Assembly: GCF_009847015.1 (NCBI RefSeq)
Contig: NZ_WVEM01000020.1
Span: 1-64,000, forward strand
Direction: 5' to 3'
Source of the DNA: Sunxiuqinia indica
Lineage (GTDB): Bacteria > Bacteroidota > Bacteroidia > Bacteroidales > Prolixibacteraceae
DNA: 64,000 nt
Under the pieces are notes generated by a model. It searched no databases. It was not told where the DNA came from and saw only the letters and a list, made by a program, of their open reading frames with translations. Every line of letters starts with the position of its first letter. Positions within the stretch are counted from its first letter, which is position 1. Made by a program: the position numbers and the translations under genes. Shown here piece after piece: positions 18,067 to 26,674 of this stretch.

Positions 18067-19155
18067 ATGAATAGCAATTATTGTATTATTATGGCCGGAG
18101 GAATAGGAAGCCGCTTTTGGCCGATGAGCAAAAGCTCTATGCCTAAGCAATTTCTAGATATTTTAGGAACCGGTCGAACATTTATCCAAATGACATTTGA
18201 CCGGTTTAAACGTGTCTGTCCGGTTGAAAATTTTTATGTTGTAACAAGTGTTGATTATAAAGAGTTAGTGCTGGATCAGCTACCTGAGCTAAAAGAAGAT
18301 CAGGTTTTGTTAGAGCCTCTGAGAAGAAATACCGCGCCCTGTGTGGCTTATGCGAGTTATAAAATAAAAAGTATCAATCCCGATGCCAATGTTATTGTAG
18401 CTCCTTCGGATCATTTGATCTTGAAAGAGGACGAATTTATTGCAGAAATTCAAAAAGGGATTGATTATGCTTCGAACAATGATGTATTGGTGACTTTAGG
18501 GATTACTCCCAGTCGGCCTGAAACGGGGTATGGATACATTCAGATAGATGGGAAAACGGAGTATAAGAACTACGAAAACCTGTATCAAGTGAAAACATTT
18601 ACGGAAAAGCCTAATCGGGAGATGGCCGAGGTATTTGTTTCAAGTGGGGAGTTCTTCTGGAATTCGGGGATATTTATTTGGTCGCTGAAAAGTATTTTGA
18701 AAGCCTTTGACGAACACCTTGAGGATGTGTCAGGCCTATTTCAGAAAGGCCTAAAATTGTATGGCACCGAAGATGAGGTCCACTTTATCAACAAAACATA
18801 CTCTGAATGCCAAAATATTTCGTTGGATTATGGCATTATGGAAAAGGCCGAAAATGTATATGTTTTATGTGCTGACTTTGGATGGAGTGATATGGGAACC
18901 TGGGGCTCGTTGTATGAAAATGGTAAAAAAGATGATGCCAATAATTCCATTAATGGAGGAGATGTTTTTACCTATCAAACTGAAAATTGCGTGGTTAATG
19001 TACCGAAAGAAAAGGTTGTCGTTTTACAAGGGCTGGATGGTTATATTGTTGTTGAGGCGGATAACACTTTGCTTGTTTGCAGAAAGAAGGACGAGCAACA
19101 AATACGTCAGTTTGTAAGCGATGTGAAGATGGTAAAAGGTGATGAGTTTGTATAA
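18067..19155 (+). CDS. manC: Mannose-1-phosphate guanylyltransferase
   Basis: A 362-residue cytoplasmic nucleotidyltransferase making GDP-mannose from mannose-1-phosphate and GTP, for glycans and possibly T9SS-linked surface polysaccharide. Seen: MAGGIGSRFWPMSKSSMPKQFL (shortened: AGGIGSRFWP and PKQFL), PLRRNTAPC, VAPSDHLI, TFTEKPN and FWNSGIFIW. It lacks the C-terminal cupin isomerase domain of bifunctional enzymes, having only the short beta-helix-like tail. Monocistronic, with its own promoter element and terminator. Confidence 0.93.
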   Translation: MNSNYCIIMAGGIGSRFWPMSKSSMPKQFLDILGTGRTFIQMTFDRFKRVCPVENFYVVTSVDYKELVLDQLPELKEDQVLLEPLRRNTAPCVAYASYKIKSINPDANVIVAPSDHLILKEDEFIAEIQKGIDYASNNDVLVTLGITPSRPETGYGYIQIDGKTEYKNYENLYQVKTFTEKPNREMAEVFVSSGEFFWNSGIFIWSLKSILKAFDEHLEDVSGLFQKGLKLYGTEDEVHFINKTYSECQNISLDYGIMEKAENVYVLCADFGWSDMGTWGSLYENGKKDDANNSINGGDVFTYQTENCVVNVPKEKVVVLQGLDGYIVVEADNTLLVCRKKDEQQIRQFVSDVKMVKGDEFV

Positions 19156-19178
19156 ATAAAATAGTGACGAAAAGGTTG

Positions 19179-19208
19179 AGCTTCTTCAGTAATGAGGAAG
19201 CTTTTTTT
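19179..19208 (+). terminator. Terminator after manC
   Basis: AGCTTCTTCA, GTAA loop, TGAGGAAGCT (one wobble pair), then seven T. It reaches the stop codon of the convergent gldK paralogue. Confidence 0.85.
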
Positions 19209-20553
19209 ATTCTCTGAACTCGTCTTTAAATGAAGTCCGGGCACATCGAAAACCAATATACGATTTTGTGGTATCCTCATATTCAAAGCTTCGAGTTGAA
19301 TTCCGAATATAATAAGCAACATCTTTCCATGAACCACCTCTTATTACTTTTCGTTTCATAACCGGAGCATCATCTGGTGAAGAATTATACTCGTACGAAG
19401 GATTGAAGTCATTGATGTTTTCATATGCTGCTTCGTTGAATGCAGAACTGGTCCACTCTGCTACGTTCCCGGCCATATCATATAGCTTGTAATCGTTGGG
19501 ATCAAAACTAGCTACTTTCATCGTTGTTGTGCTCGACTCACTATCTGCCACATAGTTCCCCCGGCGCGGCTTGAAATTCGCTTTAAAACAACCCGGCAAA
19601 TTGCGCGTGTAATAACTTCCCCAGCTGTATAACGTTCGTTCATGTCCACCGCGAGCGGCATATTCCCACTCGGCTTCAGTTGGGAGTCGATAGGCGTGAA
19701 CCGAAGGAGCTTCCATTAACGTTTGATACTTGTTCATCATTTGAGTTCGCCAGTTGCAAAAGGCTTTTGCCTGATGCCAGTTAACTCCAACCACGGGGTA
19801 ATCATCAAAACCAACATGAGCAAAATATTGCTTTGTTAAGGGCTCATTATACGAATATGTATAGTCACGTATCCAACACAAGGTATCTGGATATATTGGC
19901 ACACTTTCTTTAAAAATAAATGAAGATCTGTTTGAAATTGGAACTTCCTCTCCGTCCTGATTAATAATTGATCCTTCGTAGGTTTGAGTTTCGTAGTTGT
20001 ATCGGTTTTGACTTTTGGCCGCCTGCTTATAATCGACCCAATAATAATCGTAAGTATATTTTCTGGTATCCAGCGATTTTGAGAAAAACATCCGTTCTTC
20101 CTCCGGAATGTACAATTCTTCCATAGCTAATTGGAAATCCGGGTTGTTCCACTCAATGGGGTCTTGCCAATTTAAATGAGGAGTTTCATAAAAGTTCCCA
20201 AAGTCATCTTCTGTGATCATGAATTCGGGATAAGTTTCAGACAAGAGGGTTCGGGCAATAGAATCTCTCACCCAGTATACGAATTGCCGATATTCGTTAT
20301 TGGTAATTTCCGTGTCATCCATCCAAAAGGCTTCAACTGAAACTCGCTTTAAAGTTGTATTAAAATTTTGTAGCTCGTCATCTTCAGTGCCCATCACATA
20401 GCTTCCTCGTTCGATAAATGTCATTCCAAACGGTGCAGGCTCATAAAATGGTCTCGACTCTTCCGGATACAGGTAGTTGAGTGTATCATCCTTTTTGCAC
20501 GAAGCAACGAGAATGAGCACAAAAAATACGGATATGACAAAAGATCTATTCAT
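19207..20553 (-). CDS. GldK-like lipoprotein (second copy)
   Basis: A 448-residue lipoprotein with a formylglycine-generating-enzyme (SUMF1) fold, as in GldK/PorK and GldJ. The signal ends in LVASC (Cys about 19). It matches the gldK at 24247-25584 along its whole length: both have FWMDDTEITNNEYRQFV, SIARTL, WVDYKQAAKS/WIDYKQAAKS, FDDYPVVGV, RLPTEAEWEYAARG and MKRKVIRGGSWKD. GldK forms periplasmic rings with GldN at the outer membrane. It lies just after gldN but behind a strong terminator, so it is probably transcribed separately. It could be an alternative ring subunit or correspond to GldJ; by its closeness to GldK I favour a paralogue of GldK. FGE catalytic cysteines are not apparent. Confidence 0.88.
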   Translation of the reverse strand: MNRSFVISVFFVLILVASCKKDDTLNYLYPEESRPFYEPAPFGMTFIERGSYVMGTEDDELQNFNTTLKRVSVEAFWMDDTEITNNEYRQFVYWVRDSIARTLLSETYPEFMITEDDFGNFYETPHLNWQDPIEWNNPDFQLAMEELYIPEEERMFFSKSLDTRKYTYDYYWVDYKQAAKSQNRYNYETQTYEGSIINQDGEEVPISNRSSFIFKESVPIYPDTLCWIRDYTYSYNEPLTKQYFAHVGFDDYPVVGVNWHQAKAFCNWRTQMMNKYQTLMEAPSVHAYRLPTEAEWEYAARGGHERTLYSWGSYYTRNLPGCFKANFKPRRGNYVADSESSTTTMKVASFDPNDYKLYDMAGNVAEWTSSAFNEAAYENINDFNPSYEYNSSPDDAPVMKRKVIRGGSWKDVAYYIRNSTRSFEYEDTTKSYIGFRCARTSFKDEFRE

Positions 20554-20627
20554 TTACAAAATTGGGCAGTATGGTACGCTTTAAGTTAACGTGTTACAAA
20601 TTTCAATATTGTACAATTCTTAAATTG

Positions 20628-20658
20628 AAAAAAGCCTTATGAGAATATCTCATAAGGC
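20628..20658 (-). terminator. Terminator after gldN
   Basis: On the - strand GCCTTATGAGA, TAT loop, TCTCATAAGGC (11 perfect pairs) and six T. It stands 28 bases past the gldN stop and separates the core operon from the second gldK. Confidence 0.9.
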
Positions 20659-20685
20659 GTTTGAGCGTTGTATGCGTGTAATATT

Positions 20686-21549
20686 TTAATATTCCCACAA
20701 ATCCTGTTCAAAATCAAAAATCTCACGTTCAATTTTTCTGGATTCGAGCATGGCTTCACGACCGCTTAAGTACTGACTAATTGCACGGTTGTTGTATACG
20801 TTGGATTCTTTTACAATGTAGCTGTTGAATTTACGCTTGATAAACAGATCGTCGAAAGACATGTTTTGAGCTGTATTGTTTGGGTTGATAACCGAGTGTG
20901 TGGCCATCAGTTCTCGTGCTTCCGGGTAATAGATCCAGAATACTTGACGACGTTGAACATTTTCTCTGTTAATGTCCTGATCTCGGTAGTATTCCTGAAT
21001 TGGGCAAATACCAATGATGCGGGTATTTAGTGTTGAAGTTTGCTTATCGAAGAACCATTCTTCTTTAACCATGAACTGCTTCACTTCTTCAGCACGAATT
21101 TCTCCTACTACAATTCGATCTTCCAATTCTCCGGTATCTAAATTACGAACTTGTCGTGTCCGGGTTGTTGCGCCGAATGCTTCTTTTACTTGCTCAAATG
21201 TCATTGGTACTTTAAACTCATCGTCGGTACGGGCATCATAAGCAGTCAGTTGTCCGTTTTCAATTCCTTCAATGAATAAATTAATCAAGTTTGTACGGCC
21301 ATCCATATTGGTAGTTGGAAAATACAAAACCTGGTTCATTTTTTCTCTTAAATCAATGATTCGCCATATTTTTTTCGACCACATCACATCTGCCTCACGG
21401 ATAGAAGCAAAAGCCATGGGTTTTTTATTTTCAATATTGTTACGCTTGAAAGCTCCATCAATAATCTGAGCCTGTGTATCTTTCGCCGAGAAACTAACTG
21501 CGCAGCAAACAATTCCTATAGCTACAAAAAACTTTTTCATCTCGTTCAA
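20686..21549 (-). CDS. gldN: T9SS ring protein GldN/PorN
   Basis: A 287-residue secreted periplasmic protein with a cleavable signal peptide (FVAIGIVCCAVSFSAKDTQA). Family features: DVMWSKKIWRIIDLREKMNQ, LFIEGIENGQLTAYD, EVKQFMVKEEWFFDKQ and IGICPIQEYYRD. GldN binds GldK to make the outer-membrane-attached ring of the T9SS and touches the GldM motor shaft. Last gene of the porP-gldK-gldL-gldM-gldN operon, 72 bases after gldM. Confidence 0.95.
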   Translation of the reverse strand: MNEMKKFFVAIGIVCCAVSFSAKDTQAQIIDGAFKRNNIENKKPMAFASIREADVMWSKKIWRIIDLREKMNQVLYFPTTNMDGRTNLINLFIEGIENGQLTAYDARTDDEFKVPMTFEQVKEAFGATTRTRQVRNLDTGELEDRIVVGEIRAEEVKQFMVKEEWFFDKQTSTLNTRIIGICPIQEYYRDQDINRENVQRRQVFWIYYPEARELMATHSVINPNNTAQNMSFDDLFIKRKFNSYIVKESNVYNNRAISQYLSGREAMLESRKIEREIFDFEQDLWEY

Positions 21550-21621
21550 TTTTAACGTTCAAAACTATTCGAAGGAATTCGCTTATAGTGATTTAGCTGT
21601 ATGCAAATTCCGTTTCATGCT

Positions 21622-23235
21622 TTATCTTATTTTAAAGCTTATTGGAGACAATTCCCGATCGGTTCCATCATCACCATGTGCAAATATATTATCGATGTAA
21701 ATAATACTTCCGGGAGCAAGTGTGTTAAACTGAGTGCGCTGCTCATCAGTAAAACGATTTGAGGTTGACGACCAGGTATTGTTATATCCACCTGTTCCGG
21801 TAAATGTAATATCGAATTGAGTTACCTTAAATTTTAAATCAAAATCAAAATCTTTAAGATCTGCAAAGATTCCCGCCTCGGCTAACAGATCTTCTTTACG
21901 TAAAACACCACTATTTTCCCCTGCAACTGTTGCTACAGGATCGGGAACTTGTTTTACCCGGAAGTCCATACTTCCTATAAATCGTAGTTTGCCTTCAAAG
22001 TCAGCACTCACAGAAACTTTTGTGCGGTTTCCATTAATATCTTCCACCTTTGGATAAACGAGGTAGTTTTTGCCGTCCCTGTCAATTTTACCATTTGACA
22101 TGGTAACTTGTAGGTTTTCAGAAGGTACTCCCGGAACAGAAACGCTTACCGGGTTAGGAACACCCATATAAAAGACGTTCATTTTTATGGGCGATATGGT
22201 GACCGAAGGTTTGCTAACCTGGTATTCTTCTTCGAATTCGTAGTTTTTGTATTCGCCTTCGGGAGTTTTATATTTTATAATCCCCCCCCATTTATAGGTT
22301 CCTGGCGAAGTAGCCGGAACCTGATAAATTCCTTTTCCACCTTCGATCTTCAATTCTTTGTTGTTGACTAAAATAATAGGTTGTTGAGTGGTATCTTCGG
22401 CAGCTAAAAAAACTTCAGCGCGGTAAACATCACCTTCAAGAATATAGGATGATTTTTCAATCACAGTAGGCCTTAGCCTGTTAAACTTAAACGAACTGGC
22501 GTCAATCTGACTATACAAATAGGTTAAGATGTTTGACTCCGCGTTTTGAATGTCGATTTGTATTTTCGAAAGCAATGCAATAACGGCAATTAACGGCTTA
22601 CTCTCAAAGTGTTCAATTTCCCATGTGATTTTCTCCGATTCTTTTAGTGTGACTTTTGGATCAGAGGTGTCCAGCGCTTGCTTAATTGTAGAGCGCATGG
22701 GCGAATTTTCTTCCAGGAGCGATAAAAATTCTTCTTTTAGTTCATTAATTCCAGCTTTTAGCTCTTCGGCCTTGTTTAGTCTGATCATGATTTCTGAAGG
22801 TACATTCAGTTCATCATCTTTTTTTAACACCAAGGTATCACCTTCGTTATTGATCACAAAGGATTGTCTTTTATTGCCGTTGTATGTTTCGTTCTCCTCA
22901 GAAAGATTTGTTCCTCCTGATTTGATGACAAGTTCTTCTTTTAGGGAAGTGATTTTATTGACCAGACTATCTGTCATGGACTTCACCAAGTCAGCCTTTT
23001 TTTTCCATTCATCTACTTTTGTAGGATTCTCCTCATAGGCTTGAGCAAAAGAGGCATAAATTTGCTCATTTTTTGAATCTACACTCTTGAATGTTTGCAT
23101 TAAGCTTGAATCAACGATGCGGAAGGCGTCGAGTACTTCTGATGCTACGTTTAGCGCCATCATGGCCAGTAGTACCAGGTACATCATGTTGATCATCTTC
23201 TGCCGTGGAGTTTCCGGGCAATTCTTGGTTCCCAT
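21622..23235 (-). CDS. gldM: T9SS motor/shaft protein GldM/PorM
   Basis: A 537-residue protein: a single transmembrane helix near the N-terminus (MINMMYLVLLAMMALNVASE, preceded by the conserved NCPETPRQ), followed by a long periplasmic rod of beta domains (PSVTISPIKMNVFYMGVPNP marks the third or fourth domain). With GldL it forms the proton-driven inner-membrane motor, and its shaft contacts the GldKN ring. Length and features are typical. Start codon is the ATG directly before GTKNCPETP, 24 bases after gldL. Confidence 0.96.
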   Translation of the reverse strand: MGTKNCPETPRQKMINMMYLVLLAMMALNVASEVLDAFRIVDSSLMQTFKSVDSKNEQIYASFAQAYEENPTKVDEWKKKADLVKSMTDSLVNKITSLKEELVIKSGGTNLSEENETYNGNKRQSFVINNEGDTLVLKKDDELNVPSEIMIRLNKAEELKAGINELKEEFLSLLEENSPMRSTIKQALDTSDPKVTLKESEKITWEIEHFESKPLIAVIALLSKIQIDIQNAESNILTYLYSQIDASSFKFNRLRPTVIEKSSYILEGDVYRAEVFLAAEDTTQQPIILVNNKELKIEGGKGIYQVPATSPGTYKWGGIIKYKTPEGEYKNYEFEEEYQVSKPSVTISPIKMNVFYMGVPNPVSVSVPGVPSENLQVTMSNGKIDRDGKNYLVYPKVEDINGNRTKVSVSADFEGKLRFIGSMDFRVKQVPDPVATVAGENSGVLRKEDLLAEAGIFADLKDFDFDLKFKVTQFDITFTGTGGYNNTWSSTSNRFTDEQRTQFNTLAPGSIIYIDNIFAHGDDGTDRELSPISFKIR

Positions 23236-23259
23236 ATACGAAAGGCTTATCGGTTTTTA

Positions 23260-24225
23260 TTATTTCTTGTAATTCATGGCTCCCAGCATATTGCCATAAA
23301 CAGAATTCAATGCTTCAAGGTGTTTGTTCAGTTCTTCAGCATTTGATTTATACTTCTTAATTTCTTCAGTCGACAAGGCGATCATTTCGTTCATCTGTGC
23401 CATTTCGGTGAAGAATTTTTGAGAAGATTGTAACTGTGCGTTGGTTTCTTTCAGCTGACTTTCGTATGAAGAGTTCAGTGTCTCAAGGTTTTTATTTAAC
23501 CGATTGAGGTTTTCTCCATAACTTGCGGAACTTTTACTGATTGAGTCAATTCCAGAATCGATTGAGCCTGCTGCTTTTTCGTATGATGAAGCAAGTTTGT
23601 GGCTTGTCTGTGTTAGCTGATTGGCAAACTCCTCTCCTGAAACTGAAAGCTTCGTTAGTAATTGGTCACCATTCTCAGTTAAGCTCTTTGCCGTTTTTGA
23701 GTAGGAACTTACCAAATTTGAAACGGAGTCGCTGATTTTATCATTGGCTTGGTTATTAATCTCCGATAGCGTGCTCATCGATTCAGATGCCGAAGTCAAA
23801 TTCCGGACATATAAATCAGTGGCTAATGTTGCCGAACTGATTTCACTAATACTTGAGGCCGTATTACTCAAATCAGTCAATCCTTTCGAAACTTTCGTCA
23901 ATAACTCCGGTGAAATATCTGCTTTATTCCAAAAATCACCAAACCCACCCTTTGAGTCAGTCTCAATGGCCTCGTCGGCATCATAATCCTCTTTTAATTC
24001 AGGATATACTTTTGACCATTCGGGCATTTCCAAAGGTGGTTCAAATGCCGAAATGAAGAAAATGAATGCCTCAGTACACAACCCGACAATTAATAATAGA
24101 CCCGAATAAGACCAGTGTTGAAGCTTAAATAAGGCACCTAACAATACGATTGAGGCACCCAAGTTATAAACGTAGCCGGTAAAGACTTTCCATCGTTTAT
24201 TCTGAATTATTTCACCAATGTTCAT
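23260..24225 (-). CDS. gldL: T9SS motor protein GldL/PorL
   Basis: A 321-residue inner-membrane protein with two N-terminal transmembrane helices (about residues 15-35 and 38-58: YNLGASIVLLGALFKLQHW, GLLLIVGLCTEAFIFFISA) including the conserved Lys/Glu region, then FEPP and a long Ser/Thr-rich, predicted helical cytoplasmic tail ending in ALNSVYGNMLGAMNYKK. It pairs with GldM to form the rotary motor. The tail is longer than in many homologues because of extra heptad-like repeats (about 110-260). Confidence 0.95.
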   Translation of the reverse strand: MNIGEIIQNKRWKVFTGYVYNLGASIVLLGALFKLQHWSYSGLLLIVGLCTEAFIFFISAFEPPLEMPEWSKVYPELKEDYDADEAIETDSKGGFGDFWNKADISPELLTKVSKGLTDLSNTASSISEISSATLATDLYVRNLTSASESMSTLSEINNQANDKISDSVSNLVSSYSKTAKSLTENGDQLLTKLSVSGEEFANQLTQTSHKLASSYEKAAGSIDSGIDSISKSSASYGENLNRLNKNLETLNSSYESQLKETNAQLQSSQKFFTEMAQMNEMIALSTEEIKKYKSNAEELNKHLEALNSVYGNMLGAMNYKK

Positions 24226-24246
24226 GTTTTGTAGATTAGGGTTTGA

Positions 24247-25584
24247 CTAAAATTCATTACCAAATGACGATCTGACACAGCGGAAACCGACATAAGATTT
24301 AGCAGTATCTTGGTATTCAAAACTTCTTGTTGAAACTTGTAAGTAAGCGGAAATATCTTTCCACGAACCTCCGCGAATCACTTTTCTTTTCATTACAGGA
24401 GGATCGTTTGGAAGTGCGTTGTATTCAAAATTTGGATTGAAATCATTAACATACATGTAGGCTGATTCATCATAAGCAGAGATTGTCCATTCAGCAACGT
24501 TCCCTGCCATATCATACAGCCCAAACATATTGGGGTCGTAGTTTCCAACCCGCAGTGTTGCCAGCCCTTCATCCTCTACATAATTTCCACGGAACGGCTT
24601 GAAGTTTGCTAAAAACTTTCCATCGTCATCACGGGTATAATAGCCACCCCAAGGATACATTGAAATGTCCTTGTCTCCTCTTGCTGCATATTCCCATTCG
24701 ACCTCTGTCGGCAAGCGGTAGTCTTGGATCACCGGTTCACCCACTCCTTCAAGATATTCATTGTGCAATTTGGTTCTCCAATGACAGAATGCTTTTGCTT
24801 GTTTCCAGGTAACACCAACTACGGGATAGTCGTCGAAACCCGGGTGCCAGAAATACTTGCTTGTCCACGGTTCGTTATAAGCGTAGGTGTAATCACGAAT
24901 CCAAACTAAAGTATCAGGATGCACAAATGTTGTTTCGCTGAAAATAAAAGAGGAACGGTTTTCAATTGGGCGTTCTTCTCCATTTTGATCGAATACGGTA
25001 CCTTCGTAGCTTTCGGTTTCGTAGTTATATTTATTGGCTGATTTTGCCGCTTGCTTATAATCAATCCAATGGTAAGTATAGAAAAGTTTTCGGGCGTCAA
25101 TTTCTTTTTTCCCAAAGAATCGCTCGTTTGCAGGAATATACATCTCCTCTAACGCATCAACATAATCCGGATTGTTCCATTCCAACCGCTCATCCCAGTT
25201 AATGCGAGGGGGATCTATAATGTTTCCATCCCGATCTTCACTGATCATGAATTCAGGATATTGCTCCCCAATTAGTGTCCGTGCAATTGAATCCCGAACC
25301 CAGTTCACAAACTGGCGGTACTCATTGTTTGTTATTTCAGTGTCATCCATCCAGAATGCATCGATGGAGACTGTTTTTGTTGGGGTTGACGACCAAGTTG
25401 GGTCCTGATCGTTCGGACCGATATTTATGCTTCCGCGGTGAATAAAAGTCATTCCATAGGGAGCTGGTTCAAACCATTTCCCACGACCTTGAACGCCGGT
25501 TAGCTCTCCATTTCCAGACTTACCGCAGCCGGTTAATGCCCAGATAGCCGCAATAATTAAACCTGAAGAAAGTATTTTTTTCAT
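24247..25584 (-). CDS. gldK: T9SS ring lipoprotein GldK/PorK
   Basis: A 445-residue lipoprotein with signal and lipobox AIWALTGC (Cys about 20) and an FGE/SUMF1-type fold. Motifs: PAPYGMTFIHRGS, FWMDDTEITNNEYRQF, DDYPVVGVTWKQAKAFC, RLPTEVEWEYAARG, MFGLYDMAGNVAEWT and VIRGGSWKDIS. With GldN it forms the ring under the outer membrane. Second gene in the operon, after porP by 29 bases and before gldL by 21. This copy, not the one at 19207-20553, holds the canonical operon position. Confidence 0.95.
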   Translation of the reverse strand: MKKILSSGLIIAAIWALTGCGKSGNGELTGVQGRGKWFEPAPYGMTFIHRGSINIGPNDQDPTWSSTPTKTVSIDAFWMDDTEITNNEYRQFVNWVRDSIARTLIGEQYPEFMISEDRDGNIIDPPRINWDERLEWNNPDYVDALEEMYIPANERFFGKKEIDARKLFYTYHWIDYKQAAKSANKYNYETESYEGTVFDQNGEERPIENRSSFIFSETTFVHPDTLVWIRDYTYAYNEPWTSKYFWHPGFDDYPVVGVTWKQAKAFCHWRTKLHNEYLEGVGEPVIQDYRLPTEVEWEYAARGDKDISMYPWGGYYTRDDDGKFLANFKPFRGNYVEDEGLATLRVGNYDPNMFGLYDMAGNVAEWTISAYDESAYMYVNDFNPNFEYNALPNDPPVMKRKVIRGGSWKDISAYLQVSTRSFEYQDTAKSYVGFRCVRSSFGNEF

Positions 25585-25613
25585 AGCTACACTTTTGCTT
25601 TCGTTAAATCAGC

Positions 25614-26564
25614 TTATAAAAATCTGATACTCTTATATTTCTTTAATCTTCCCTTGCCGATATCAACAGAGTAACGCAGGAAAATCTCCTGCGATCCATA
25701 TCCATATCGACCTAGTGCAGATGTTGTTACGTCGTAAGCTAAACCTAAGTTTAAGCCATTTTTTAATTCTACTCCTATTAAAAGTGCGATCGCATCTTGC
25801 AGACGATAAGTTAATCCGCCTGAGAAGCGATTATTGTAGACCACACTCAAATTAAAATCAACCTGGGTGCTTGCCAAATCTGATTTTGCAAAAACCGAAG
25901 GTCGCAACTCAAATAACGGGTCGGGCAAACTAATATTGTACCCAGCTGATAAATAGTAGTGCCGTAGCAGAGGGAAATATTCTCCTCCATCTCCGTATTT
26001 GATTTCTCCCTGATTGACATGTGTCACTGAGAGACCCGCAAAATAGTCATTTGATTTTAAATAAAGACCAAGTCCAACATCAAAAGTTATTTGACTGACT
26101 TCACTTTGAGGAATCAACCGGTCTCCAGTGGCATTTCCCAGGATCCCATCTTCTCCAACAGTAATCCACTCGCCATTAATTGATTTGTTGAACATGCCCA
26201 AAGACGTACCAATACCGAGATTTCCGATACTAGTTGTTGTTTGGTAAGAATAGTTCAGATTTACGAGAACATTTTTTGAAAAACCGAGTTCATCACTAAT
26301 GATGTTTAATCCTACCCCACTTGTACTCCCAAATATATTAGCAGTTGTTTCCACGCTAAATAACAGTGTTTTAGGAGTGCCGTCGAAGCCACTCCATTGA
26401 TATCTGTTTAATATTAATCCAGTTATTGCATCATTACTGCCAGCAAAGCCCGGGTTCACCGACAGCTGTGCTTCTTTATTGAAGCTAAACTGAGGGTCTT
26501 GCTGAGCATTTGCGGCTAAGTTAACGAATATTAACAAAAATAAAAAGTAAAATATTTTTTTCAT
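25614..26564 (-). CDS. porP: PorP/SprF family outer-membrane protein
   Basis: A 316-residue type B carrier/anchor-like beta-barrel of the PorP/SprF family. It has a signal peptide (IFYFLFLLIFVNLAANA) followed directly by the family N-terminus QQDPQFS, the segment NPGFAGSNDAITGLILNRYQWSGFDG (shortened: NPGFAGSND, QWSGFDG) and amphipathic strands to the C-terminus. PorP proteins bind T9SS components or cargo at the outer membrane. The open frame runs 11 codons further upstream, but the ATG before KKIFYF starts the signal peptide. First gene of the T9SS core operon, as in Porphyromonas. Confidence 0.92.
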   Translation of the reverse strand: MKKIFYFLFLLIFVNLAANAQQDPQFSFNKEAQLSVNPGFAGSNDAITGLILNRYQWSGFDGTPKTLLFSVETTANIFGSTSGVGLNIISDELGFSKNVLVNLNYSYQTTTSIGNLGIGTSLGMFNKSINGEWITVGEDGILGNATGDRLIPQSEVSQITFDVGLGLYLKSNDYFAGLSVTHVNQGEIKYGDGGEYFPLLRHYYLSAGYNISLPDPLFELRPSVFAKSDLASTQVDFNLSVVYNNRFSGGLTYRLQDAIALLIGVELKNGLNLGLAYDVTTSALGRYGYGSQEIFLRYSVDIGKGRLKKYKSIRFL

Positions 26565-26674
26565 AAACTGGCTGTTGCTGCCGATTTCTAGCGCCAAAGT
26601 AAGTGAAAATAATGAATCTTTCCTGATGTTTTTTTTATCATGTGCCTAAGTTTTTGAACGCATAGGGCCTGCTT

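Noticed and set aside
20628-20658. Part of a CRISPR or repeat array
   Set aside because: A single hairpin with a T run in the right place after gldN; no repeated unit or spacers. It is a terminator.
19207-25584. SUMF1/FGE enzymes that activate sulfatases
   Set aside because: Both proteins have the fold but are lipoproteins in a T9SS setting without the apparent catalytic cysteines; no sulfatase gene is in the window.
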